DNA of 51,887 bases, from assembly GCA_027858965.1 (NCBI GenBank), contig JAQIBS010000225.1:1-51887 (forward strand). Direction: 5' to 3'. The stretch's first letter is position 1. Each line of letters starts with the position of its first letter. This document shows positions 1 through 8,512 of the stretch, piece by piece. The notes below the pieces were generated by a model. The model saw only the letters and a program-made list of their open reading frames with translations, had not been told where the DNA came from and searched no databases. The position numbers and the translations under genes are program-made. This DNA comes from Kiritimatiellia bacterium. GTDB taxonomy: Bacteria > Verrucomicrobiota > Kiritimatiellia > RFP12 > UBA1067.

Positions 1-193
1 CATGGTCAAATAGTGATCTTTTCATCGAATTCCTTACTTTTACACCTACTCGTACACGCAAATATCTCTTAATTTACGCCCAGAATATCTTGTTACGAGA
101 TAATTCTATACCATCACAACCGAGAAATACCGCCAAAGACTCCCGGAACACACGACATCCCGTGATCCGCAACACCATATCTTACCCATAGAT

Positions 194-1588
194 TTAGCGG
201 AAGAGGCAGAAATATAGCATTCCACTCTGCTTGCACTTGAGTGTTTTCTTCCCATCCATTTTGACGAGGATATATTTTATGCCTTCCAGAGGTGCGCGAT
301 TTTCAGAGAGAGTATAACCACGATCAGAGAAGAGTTTGGTGCCGACCTTTAATTCAGTAGAGGAACTGTTCTCCCAGCGCCCTGGGTGCGCCATATCCAA
401 TGCGACTCCGTCAGAGTTGTTTTTCACTGGTTTGGGTTTTCCCATATCCTTCTTGGGCCTTCCTCCTGATGCTTTGCTTATTACCTGACGCAGGCGGACG
501 CTATCGGAAACAGCCTTGCCTGCCGCTACATCTTCTTCTTTAAAGGTTGCAAAGAAAATATTGCGGTCGGTGGTACGGTTGTAATCATAGGTGATATAGA
601 TTGTGCCGTCAGCGGTCTGCTGTCCATCCGGGTAGGAGACACCACCACGTTCATCCAGCATAAATCCGCCTTCCCAGCTTTTTCCGTCGTCTTTTGAAAT
701 ATATGCTGTCAGGTGTGAGCGCCCGATTTTCTTATCTATAGGGCCGTGTTTGACCAGCAGCAGGCTGCCTGAGTTAAGTCGGTTGATAAAGAACCGGGCG
801 GGAGGATGAGATATTGCTGATGGTTTCATTTCTGTCCAGGTTTTGCCTCGGTCGGAGGAAAAACTCTCGCCGATTCCATAGTTGGTGCGTGCCAGTAACC
901 ATAGGGAACCATCCTTACGCTCTACAATCATGTGTTCGTCAAAGGTCTGATCTTTATCCGGTATGTTGCAAGCGCCTCGAATGCTCCAGCTTTTCCCCCG
1001 GTCTGTGGAGACCACCATCTTTGCGCTGAAGTCGGTCTCTTTCCAAGTCGATGCAGGTAGTACCCACTCTCCGCTGGATAGTACAATTGGTTTGCACATC
1101 ATCACGCCGTCGGTAATTCTCTGTGGCGCCTGCCAATCAGCTTGTTCGTTCTCCGGTTCATTTGCCGTCATCATCCATACTCCGGCGATGGTGCATCTAT
1201 GGCCGATCGACTGTGCCCAGACAAGGCGTAACCTTCCGTCAGGAGCCATCCAGAGTTCCGGGTCAAATGTGCGGATAGGGCCCTTTCCATCAGGATCGAC
1301 AATCAGGACCTCTTTCCATGTCCTGCCTCCATCACCACTGGTGGTTACCGTCACATAGTTGTTGTGGTCTTCGCCAGGTGTTACCCCGGCGTACCAGACC
1401 GCCCAGAGACGACCGCCTGGCGTGACCGCCATGCTGGAAATTCCCTGGAAGGCGCGGTTAGTGACCGCATGACAGGTCAGTGGCGGGCCTGCATGTTGCG
1501 GTGGGTCAAGAAATGTTTTATCGGCCGCCATGCCGGTGAGGGTGAGCAGTGATGCGGCAATAACCGCAAGCTTAATCTTTGTCATCAT
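194..1588 (-). CDS. Secreted BNR-repeat sialidase-like protein with a shortened C-terminal module
   Basis: Probable exported exo-sialidase or related six-bladed beta-propeller glycosidase acting on terminal sugars of host or algal glycans. A signal peptide occupies about residues 1-21. Four Asp-boxes are visible: SGDGGRTW (84-91), STDRGKSW (194-201), SSDRGKTW (244-251) and SKDDGKSW (298-305). That number and spacing fit a sialidase fold. Residues ~408-456 (LFSDRGYT and following) resemble the start of a module seen in full at 1787-4711 and 17395-19506. Here the module breaks off after QSG and ends in an unrelated hydrophobic tail, so the 3' end may be truncated. AAGGAA lies close before two consecutive ATGs; the second may be the true start. 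The 193 bases beyond the stop hold no recognisable continuation. The family call is firm; the substrate is unknown. Confidence 0.85.
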   Translation of the reverse strand: MMTKIKLAVIAASLLTLTGMAADKTFLDPPQHAGPPLTCHAVTNRAFQGISSMAVTPGGRLWAVWYAGVTPGEDHNNYVTVTTSGDGGRTWKEVLIVDPDGKGPIRTFDPELWMAPDGRLRLVWAQSIGHRCTIAGVWMMTANEPENEQADWQAPQRITDGVMMCKPIVLSSGEWVLPASTWKETDFSAKMVVSTDRGKSWSIRGACNIPDKDQTFDEHMIVERKDGSLWLLARTNYGIGESFSSDRGKTWTEMKPSAISHPPARFFINRLNSGSLLLVKHGPIDKKIGRSHLTAYISKDDGKSWEGGFMLDERGGVSYPDGQQTADGTIYITYDYNRTTDRNIFFATFKEEDVAAGKAVSDSVRLRQVISKASGGRPKKDMGKPKPVKNNSDGVALDMAHPGRWENSSSTELKVGTKLFSDRGYTLSENRAPLEGIKYILVKMDGKKTLKCKQSGMLYFCLFR

Positions 1589-1626
1589 GTTTCCTTATTT
1601 GTTTCATAATTTTTCTACCTCAAAAA

Positions 1627-1643
1627 TTGCTTCTAAGAAGCAA
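1627..1643. repeat. 17-nt dispersed palindrome, copy 1
   Basis: TTGCTTCTAAGAAGCAA is a perfect 8-bp stem around a single base, followed by CTCTACA. Related copies lie at 16073-16089, 17321-17337 and 32208-32224. The rest of the 198-bp gap carries another dispersed motif, GCACCGGGCCTACAG, near 1702-1716, which recurs at 5131-5146. The role is unknown; a REP-like intergenic repeat is likely. Confidence 0.6.
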
Positions 1644-1786
1644 CTCTACATCTCACGACCATGATGACATTTCACCCGGCGCTCTCAACGCCCGGTGAAG
1701 GCACCGGGCCTACAGCCTCAAATCTCTGGCACTCTGTGTCTTTGCTGAAAAACTAAGGTGACTTTTGTTGCCTGGTTTCATAAAGC

Positions 1787-4711
1787 CTAAAGCCCAACGC
1801 CTAAAGCTTCTTTTCCTACTGTATCTCTCGTTCCGGTATAACCGGGGCCGCCACCAGCCACATATCCGTCGCTGCGTCCGCTCTCATCCCGGCTGACCCA
1901 GAAGGCGTAGAGTGAGCCGTTAGTAAGTGAAAACCGGAAACGTACCGGTTTTCCTCTCCATTCCTTGAGAGTTGTTTCATTCTGCCAGATTATGCGCTGT
2001 ATTGTACTGTTTGTAGAGACTGGATTGCAATCAGCTATCGTGAAATTACTAATAGCAGCTCCGGTTTCGGCATCCTGCATCTCGACCCTCAGCTCTCCCT
2101 GAGGACAATCGACATTGACAAACAGGCAGGAGCCGCTGAACAGCAGGGGATGCGTCAGCAGTTCTCCACCGGTGCCGTCCGCTGTCATGCCGACAAATCC
2201 ATCTCGACGCAGGAAGGCAATGCCCATCGCTCCTTTATCATACATGCCGTTCTCCATCCAGCTGGAACTCAATCGGTTGGTGTCTCCCTGGAATCCCGAG
2301 TAGTAGAACCAGAGCTTGTCATCCTGGATGGTGCAGATGTTTCCGAGGGACTGCACATAGCCGGTGTCCCATTTATCGCTGCCCCAGCGCTCAGCGGGAA
2401 TGTGCGCGCGTCGATCCGGACGTGACCAATGAAATCCGTCACGGCTGTAGGCAAAGTTCAGCTCTGTGATCTTGGGTAATCCGACAGCCATGCAGTCAGG
2501 ATTTTCAGGACCGTGATGGATCTCAAATGCGCCCAGCATAATGCTCTCATAGGCTACGGCATCAAAGTTGTAGAGCTGAGGTGTGCGCTGGATAACCGGA
2601 TCCATGGGGTCATCCTCGTCGGCTGCCAGCCAGTGTACGGCTTCCTCGGTTTCCCATGTGGCACCCCGCAGAAATGTATCATGCTCGCGATAATCGCGTG
2701 AGCGGCTGCGCCAGCTGGCCCGCAGACTGTAGATCCATTTTTCGCGGAAGGGGTTGTAGAACATTGTGCTGCGGTCACCTGAAGCTGTGGCTGTGACGCG
2801 GTTGACCCAGTGGATGCCGTCCGCTGAAGTCATGCAGATGGCGCCTGATGAACCCGGGGGGTGCATATACATCTTGTAGCGCTGCAACGGATCGCCGGTA
2901 GTCCAGTCCGGGACAACTGTCCAGGAGTCTGGTGTCAGGTCAGTCGGCAGCACTTGATTGGTGCCGGGCACTACATCCAGCTCCGGACGCACCCAGTCAA
3001 TGCCGTTTGTGCTGGTGGCATAGCAGATGGTGTGTATCCATCCGGCTTCGTACCACAGCTTAAAGAGCTTCTCATGCGGGTCCCACCAGAGTCCGCCGCT
3101 TTTTGGAACTGCGGCATCGTTATTGTTGCCGTTCAGCTCCAGGGTGGTTTCAGGAGAGAGTACCGGATTGCCGCTGTACTTTTCGGGCATCCCATAGACG
3201 CGTTGAAGTGTGGTGGTGGCAATCAGGAAATCATCAACAAAGAGCTGTCGTCCGATATCTATATAAATTTGTTCTGGAGGCTCTTCCAGATAGGGGACGT
3301 CCATAGGGGACCAGTCCGCAGTGTCGACTGTCTGTGGAGGCCAGTTGGTTGAGAGTTCAATTCCGTTGTAGAGCAGCTCGCCTCGACCTTCCTGCGTGTC
3401 AAATGGTGGTTCAGGTCCTTCGGCTGTCGAGAAACCGGCCAACACCACCCACTTGGGAAAAACAAACATATCACCGGCTGTGACCTGCTTCTGATAGGTG
3501 CGGCTGATGTCTCCGGATGATGTTCCGAAAAGCTGAAATGTGGCCGGGGCCTGGGTCCAGACAAAACCCAGCGATTCGAGCAGCGCGCTCTGGGTGTAAG
3601 AGGCGGCCACAGGGTCATTGGGGTCGGCCGTGATCGCCGTCAGAACGCCGCTCTTTTTCACGGTCATCGAGATTTCACCGTCAATACTGCTGCGGAGGAA
3701 AAGTTGACCGCGCAGCCAATCCGGAGAGACGGCTATGGTATAGGTGCGGTCCAGGAAGAGCAGAGCACCTTCCGTGAAGGTGTCGACCTGGAAGGCTCCC
3801 TGAAGTGTCAGTTCAGCTCCGACGCCCTCCAGGGGTGTGTCAGGTTCTGAGAGTGTCTGGCCGGTCAGGAATATGACTAACCCGGCAGGATGACTGGTGA
3901 CGCTGCCGGGATTGGCATTCAGGAACTCATTGGTCGACAGAACTGTATCTGAGACACGCCAGTAATCGAGCGATTCACTGGCCATGTTCAATGCATTGGG
4001 GCGTCCGCCCAGCGCAAAAACAGAATCGGCCGCTGTGATAGCCGAAGGACGGATTGAATTGGTGATCGTCCCGTATGATTGCGAGTTTATGAAAAGAGAC
4101 CACACGCCTTGCTGGGTCGCACCGGCGTTGCGGTTGTAAGTCAACGCGAGATGTCGCCATTGATTGGTGGTCATGGGGGATTCCGGCACTGGAAAAGACA
4201 TGTCATTGCCATAATTCTGGAGATAGATCATCCAGGTCAGAACGCCGTTCAGATTCCTTAAGGAGAGAATCCAGCGTCCTGAACCACTTGCTAAATGCGC
4301 CCCGGCCATGTAATGCCACAGGGTGCCGGGGTTTGCTTCCCGGGAGAGCCACCCTTCAATTGTAAAGCTGTTAGTGACATTGACTTTGGCTCCGAAGCTC
4401 GCTGATGTCAGCGAGGTATAGGGCACGGAGTCGTTTGGTGTGAGGTAGACCGAGTTGTTATTGGTTGGAGTGCCCAGTAGATTAACGGTGGTGTCCGGAT
4501 TGGGTGGGAGTGCCCATCCGCCTGCCGGCGCGGCACCGGTGAGCGCACCGCTGGCCGTCAGGTCATTGGCATGATCGATGAGACACTGCGTATTCAGAGT
4601 GGCATTGGTTGGTTCATAGTCCAGCTTCCATAGGGCCACTGTTTTTGACTGGAGCGGTAACGTGACCAGCATGCTGCTGATAAATAACCCTGCAAAGCAG
4701 GACTTTGACAT
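1787..4711 (-). CDS. Secreted LamG plus beta-propeller glycosidase-like protein
   Basis: Large exported carbohydrate-active protein of 974 residues. A signal peptide (~1-22) is followed by a LamG/concanavalin-like domain (~23-268; TNSFTIEGW, WRHLALTY, ALGGRP, DYWRVSD). Next comes a ~150-residue module beginning near LFLDRTYT and ending near the GFSTAE region. A GH32/GH43-like five-bladed propeller runs from about residue 478 (IDIGRQLFVDDFLI) to the end, with GGLWWDP, PDSWTVVPDW, MYMHPPG and NFAYSRDGFHW. The last two parts are closely paralogous to 17395-19506, which lacks LamG. The LamG part is closely paralogous to the first domain of the next gene upstream, at 5223-8330. The catalytic family is unproven. 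It lacks the GT-x-I C-terminal tail found on other large proteins here. No convincing ribosome site precedes the ATG. Confidence 0.8.
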   Translation of the reverse strand: MSKSCFAGLFISSMLVTLPLQSKTVALWKLDYEPTNATLNTQCLIDHANDLTASGALTGAAPAGGWALPPNPDTTVNLLGTPTNNNSVYLTPNDSVPYTSLTSASFGAKVNVTNSFTIEGWLSREANPGTLWHYMAGAHLASGSGRWILSLRNLNGVLTWMIYLQNYGNDMSFPVPESPMTTNQWRHLALTYNRNAGATQQGVWSLFINSQSYGTITNSIRPSAITAADSVFALGGRPNALNMASESLDYWRVSDTVLSTNEFLNANPGSVTSHPAGLVIFLTGQTLSEPDTPLEGVGAELTLQGAFQVDTFTEGALLFLDRTYTIAVSPDWLRGQLFLRSSIDGEISMTVKKSGVLTAITADPNDPVAASYTQSALLESLGFVWTQAPATFQLFGTSSGDISRTYQKQVTAGDMFVFPKWVVLAGFSTAEGPEPPFDTQEGRGELLYNGIELSTNWPPQTVDTADWSPMDVPYLEEPPEQIYIDIGRQLFVDDFLIATTTLQRVYGMPEKYSGNPVLSPETTLELNGNNNDAAVPKSGGLWWDPHEKLFKLWYEAGWIHTICYATSTNGIDWVRPELDVVPGTNQVLPTDLTPDSWTVVPDWTTGDPLQRYKMYMHPPGSSGAICMTSADGIHWVNRVTATASGDRSTMFYNPFREKWIYSLRASWRSRSRDYREHDTFLRGATWETEEAVHWLAADEDDPMDPVIQRTPQLYNFDAVAYESIMLGAFEIHHGPENPDCMAVGLPKITELNFAYSRDGFHWSRPDRRAHIPAERWGSDKWDTGYVQSLGNICTIQDDKLWFYYSGFQGDTNRLSSSWMENGMYDKGAMGIAFLRRDGFVGMTADGTGGELLTHPLLFSGSCLFVNVDCPQGELRVEMQDAETGAAISNFTIADCNPVSTNSTIQRIIWQNETTLKEWRGKPVRFRFSLTNGSLYAFWVSRDESGRSDGYVAGGGPGYTGTRDTVGKEALGVGL

Positions 4712-4740
4712 TTGTTTTTTCAGTTTTTACATCCAAGTTT

Positions 4741-4765
4741 TGTATGCTTTGACAAAAAGCATACA
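4741..4765. promoter_or_regulatory. Perfect inverted repeat upstream of the LamG-propeller gene
   Basis: TGTATGCTTT and AAAGCATACA form a perfect 10-bp inverted repeat with a 5-base gap, 30-54 bases upstream of the ATG at 4711. It could be an operator or a 5' leader hairpin. The sequence shows the symmetry only. Confidence 0.35.
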
Positions 4766-4959
4766 GTTTAATCTATTCAATGCCGCTCTAAGAGCTGATG
4801 CTACATCAGGAACCAAAGTGGGACCCGGCAAACGCTGTCGTTAAAGGAGGTCAGTCGCTATGCGGCTGACTCGAAGTGGTTGTAATTGTCGCACTTTGTT
4901 TTGTCGCCCGCATAGCGAACGCCTTCCTTTATTTAACCAGAATCATAGCTTCTTCATTT

Positions 4960-5145
4960 CCTCGTTGCCCTGAAGGGGCACTTCAAATTCTTCTTGAGGT
5001 GCTCCTTCAGAGCACATCTCCGTACGCATCACACAGATCCCAGGGCGTTGCCCTGGGCTATGGTGAATAACCCTTTCAGGGTAATATGACTTTCAGTACA
5101 AAATGTAGGCTGGGTGCCCCACCCGGCGCGGGCACCGGGCCTACA
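4960..5145. repeat. REP-like cluster of hairpins in a 511-bp gene-free gap
   Basis: The gap 4712-5222 has no credible gene. It holds a row of small hairpins. CCCAGGGC/GCCCTGGG lies at 5039-5057. ACCCT/AGGGT lies at 5070-5082. A nested one spans 5104-5145, with TGTAGGC pairing GCCTACA and GGTGCCC pairing GGGCACC. Near 4853-4874 is GTCGCTATGCGGCTGACTCG, which recurs near 44321-44342. The last hairpin sits just beyond the stop codon at 5223 and could also end that transcript. Confidence 0.5.
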
Positions 5146-5222
5146 GACAACACGTTTTTAAAGACAAACATTTTTGTCGAGCTCTTCGGTGAAGGGCCTA
5201 AACACCTGCATCCCATGGTATG

Positions 5223-8200
5223 TTACTTAATCAGAATCAGCGTTCCTCTTTCGTAGCCCAGATACATAAACTGGTCAGGGGTCAATGTGCCATCGGTCAC
5301 ACGCCAGCAATCCAGCATGCCGTCAAAGCCCTCTGCGCCGCCGGAGGTGCCGCCGAGCATGAACCAGTGGCTCTGCTGGAGAACGGTACTGTAGAAGCTG
5401 TTGACCGCTGTGCCGACTGAAGTGCCATCCACAAAGAGCTCCCATGTGCCGTTATCGTTGAGAAGCGGCGTGTAGGTGAGGGCCAGATGGTGCCAGTCGC
5501 CAGCGAGGATAGAGGCATCGAAATCAAGAACGGAGTCCAGGACCTGTGACTGCGTCGGTGTCTGGCAGAATATCCGGAACGCCGCTGCGGAGCCGCTTTT
5601 TTCCAGCGTCAGCCGCCAGCCGTAATCGCTATCGAAGCGTGTTCCGGCAATGGTCTGGACCTCGGTTGCTGCATCGTTGTTCCAGTACATCCACCCCTCA
5701 ACTGTGAAAGGCTCATCCAGCTCCACCCGGTTGCCGAGATTCTGGATACGCAGATAATCAGAGGAGAATGATGCTGAGCCCGCGTTGGCCTTGGGGTCAC
5801 CGATGAATCCCGGCGTTGCATCCGGTGTCGGGACAAGCGGTTTGAACTGATCGGTAGTACCAGTCGGGATATACGCATCTGTGATGAATGAGTAGCGCGG
5901 TTCCACCTGACTCGATGCGTCAAGGGTGGCTCCGTCACTATCCAGTTTCCAGTAGGCAACGGTGTGTGGCGTCACCGGTGTCGGAGGAGGTACTGAGAAA
6001 TTCAGGAACTGGTTCGTCGCCAGGACCCCTCTTGTCAGACGCATCGCATCTATCGCTCCGATAAAGGAGTTGTTAGACCAGGGGCGTCCGCCCAGATAGA
6101 TACAGGCCGAAGTCGACACCGATGGTACCGCGCTGTTTTCGATGGGGGTGCCCTGCAGAATGCCGTTCACGTAAAGGGACCACCTGCCGTTTCCGGCTGC
6201 TGCATCATAGACCAGCGCCACATGCCGCCAGACACCGGTCGTCCCGTCATCCGTGCTGCCGGTAAAGGCAACGTCATTGACTACTATGGAGCCGGAAGTG
6301 GCATAAAGCACGTATCCGTTTGTCCGGTAGGTCAGGTTGATCTGCATGCTCCCTGTGGTTGGATTTGGTGTTGTATAGGATGTTGCAAACAGGACCTGCC
6401 ATGATCCGGGGTTCTGAGTACGATAAAACCAGCCTTCCAGAGTGAAGCTGTTGGTCATGACAAGTGCCTGGCGCAGAGATAAGTCAAGCGAAGAGAGATA
6501 GGCCCGCGGTGCGGTTCCTGAGGGGGTGTTGAACAGGATGCTTCCCGGATTGAGGGCCGGATTGCCTTTGAATGTGCCGGAGGTATCCGGGTTGGGAATG
6601 TCAGTCACGGCCTGATCGGTGTTGGGGGTTACTTTGTATGTTGCTGAGACAGGTGTGTTAAATGAAAAAGTTCCGACCAGATCACGCCAGTCCGCATAGA
6701 TTCCATCCTCCGTGTTCAGCGGCCAGAGCGCCAGCACGTCGGTGGCAGCGGCCGGGCTGTTGGTCGCATTCAAAAACTGGTTGGGCGTAAGTGCCGCTCT
6801 GGATGCACGCCAGCAATCCATGAAGCCCGAGAAGGTGTAGTCAGTCCCTACACGGCCTCCCAGATGAAAGTACTGGGAGGCGCTGTTACCGGAGACCACA
6901 TGGCCGTTGGTCACGCTGCCTTGCTGAATGCCATCCAGGTAGCAGTTCCAGACACCTTGCGAAAGACTGCCGGCGGTTGCGTCGTATACGAGTGCCACGT
7001 GTTTCCACGTGTCGGCCCACTCGGTAAGGTCGCCGGATATGGGTGCGTCGAACATCTGTACGCCGCCGTCATCTTCCGCGAAAATGACAAGCTTCAGCGT
7101 TCCGTCATTCAGATGTTTGAGTGCAAATGCCCAGCCCTTAGTGGTGATACGCGTATTTGCAATATATTGGACCGCTGCGTTGTAATCGCTTCGCCGCGGA
7201 CAGATCCAGCCTTCGACTGTAAAGCTGTTGGTGATTTCCAGTTGATAGCCGAGGTTCGGCGTTCTTAAACAGGCCCCGTTGGCCTGACCGTAGATTGACC
7301 CGGCATTACCGTCCGGCAGTGTAACCGCGCTGTTGGGCGGCTGCCCCTCAAAGGCCTGGGTGGTCGCGGGTTGGATGGTGGTTGTGTAGCCGATTGCATC
7401 CATATTGCCTGAAAAATGCGCCCCGCCTATAAAATCATCGGCATCCATGGCGCCATTGGTATCACCATCCAGCCGCCAGTAGGCGATGGCCGGTGAATTG
7501 GCGGGAGTTTCGGGCGTGACGGTTCCTGCATTCAGAAACTCATTAGTCGTCAGAGCCACATCGGAGACGCGCCAGTAATCCAGCGACTCATTACCCATGT
7601 TCAACGAATTGGGGCGTCCGCCCAGCGCAAAAATGGAATCGGCTGTTGAGATGGTCGAGGGGCGCGTGGCGTTAGTGAGTGCTCCATATGATTGCGAATC
7701 AATTAACAGCTCCCAGACTCCCTGCTGGGCGGAACCGGCATCGCGGTCATAGGTCATTGCGATATGCCGCCAGACATTGGTTGTGTCGACACTGTCCGCC
7801 ACGGGAAAAGGCACATCATTAATTCCAGGATTGACATATAAGACCCACTTCTTCAGCCCACCCACATCTCGCAGGGAGAGAATCCATCGTCCTTCACCCC
7901 CCATATGGGCACCGACCACATATTGCCATGTGCCGGGATTTGAGTTCCGTTTCATCCACCCCTCAACGGTAAAACTGTTAGTTACATTGACCTTGGATCC
8001 AAAGGTTGAGGAGGTAAGGGAGGTGCGGGGGTCAGAGCCGTTCGGAGAAAGAAAAACCGCATTTTTGCTGGACGGGTCATCCAGCATATTTTCGGTGGTA
8101 TCAGGGTTAGGTGGTATAGACCAATCACCTGCGGATTCTCCTTTAACCGCAATCCCGTTGACCGTCAGGTCATTGGCGGGGTCAATCATACAGCGCGTAT

Positions 8201-8330
8201 TGATAGTCGTATCGAGCGGCTCAAAGTCCAGTTTCCATAACGCTACGGTTTTGGCCTGAAGTGAGCCGATGATCAGCATGCTGCCGATTAACAGGACGGC
8301 AGGATAGTACTTTGCTTTGTCAGTTTTCAT
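5223..8330 (-). CDS. Secreted four-LamG protein with GTLILIK C-terminus
   Basis: Exported protein made almost only of four LamG/concanavalin-like lectin domains at about residues 27-268, 280-522, 532-777 and 788-1028. Each shows a TNSFTVEGW-type strand, WRH(V/I)AL.YD, LGGR and a closing D.WR....LT.N.FLN. A signal peptide covers ~1-26. The protein stops right after GTLILIK, the C-terminal tail shared with 8513-13834, 22408-25059, 34976-37693 and 49206-51647. No catalytic domain is visible, so glycan binding or adhesion at the cell surface is likely. Domain 1 is strikingly similar to the LamG domain of 1787-4711, pointing to recent duplication. AAGGAG stands 8 bases before the ATG. Confidence 0.8.
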   Translation of the reverse strand: MKTDKAKYYPAVLLIGSMLIIGSLQAKTVALWKLDFEPLDTTINTRCMIDPANDLTVNGIAVKGESAGDWSIPPNPDTTENMLDDPSSKNAVFLSPNGSDPRTSLTSSTFGSKVNVTNSFTVEGWMKRNSNPGTWQYVVGAHMGGEGRWILSLRDVGGLKKWVLYVNPGINDVPFPVADSVDTTNVWRHIAMTYDRDAGSAQQGVWELLIDSQSYGALTNATRPSTISTADSIFALGGRPNSLNMGNESLDYWRVSDVALTTNEFLNAGTVTPETPANSPAIAYWRLDGDTNGAMDADDFIGGAHFSGNMDAIGYTTTIQPATTQAFEGQPPNSAVTLPDGNAGSIYGQANGACLRTPNLGYQLEITNSFTVEGWICPRRSDYNAAVQYIANTRITTKGWAFALKHLNDGTLKLVIFAEDDGGVQMFDAPISGDLTEWADTWKHVALVYDATAGSLSQGVWNCYLDGIQQGSVTNGHVVSGNSASQYFHLGGRVGTDYTFSGFMDCWRASRAALTPNQFLNATNSPAAATDVLALWPLNTEDGIYADWRDLVGTFSFNTPVSATYKVTPNTDQAVTDIPNPDTSGTFKGNPALNPGSILFNTPSGTAPRAYLSSLDLSLRQALVMTNSFTLEGWFYRTQNPGSWQVLFATSYTTPNPTTGSMQINLTYRTNGYVLYATSGSIVVNDVAFTGSTDDGTTGVWRHVALVYDAAAGNGRWSLYVNGILQGTPIENSAVPSVSTSACIYLGGRPWSNNSFIGAIDAMRLTRGVLATNQFLNFSVPPPTPVTPHTVAYWKLDSDGATLDASSQVEPRYSFITDAYIPTGTTDQFKPLVPTPDATPGFIGDPKANAGSASFSSDYLRIQNLGNRVELDEPFTVEGWMYWNNDAATEVQTIAGTRFDSDYGWRLTLEKSGSAAAFRIFCQTPTQSQVLDSVLDFDASILAGDWHHLALTYTPLLNDNGTWELFVDGTSVGTAVNSFYSTVLQQSHWFMLGGTSGGAEGFDGMLDCWRVTDGTLTPDQFMYLGYERGTLILIK

Positions 8331-8512
8331 TTCATAATCTCCTTATAATTTCAGTTTCCAACACTCTAATCTTTTGTTTTATATGGGTTTACCTTCATGA
8401 TGCCTTTCTTCCCCATTTTCCTGTCTTTTCGGTTGACGATAACGGCGACGATGGTGGTTGACGATCCCAATCGTAATACAACATCGTCGCCCATCATCGT
8501 CCGCCCGCGTCT

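Noticed and set aside
1..193. Search for a gene or RNA left of the sialidase
   Set aside because: Only short frames without start signals and no stable structure were seen.
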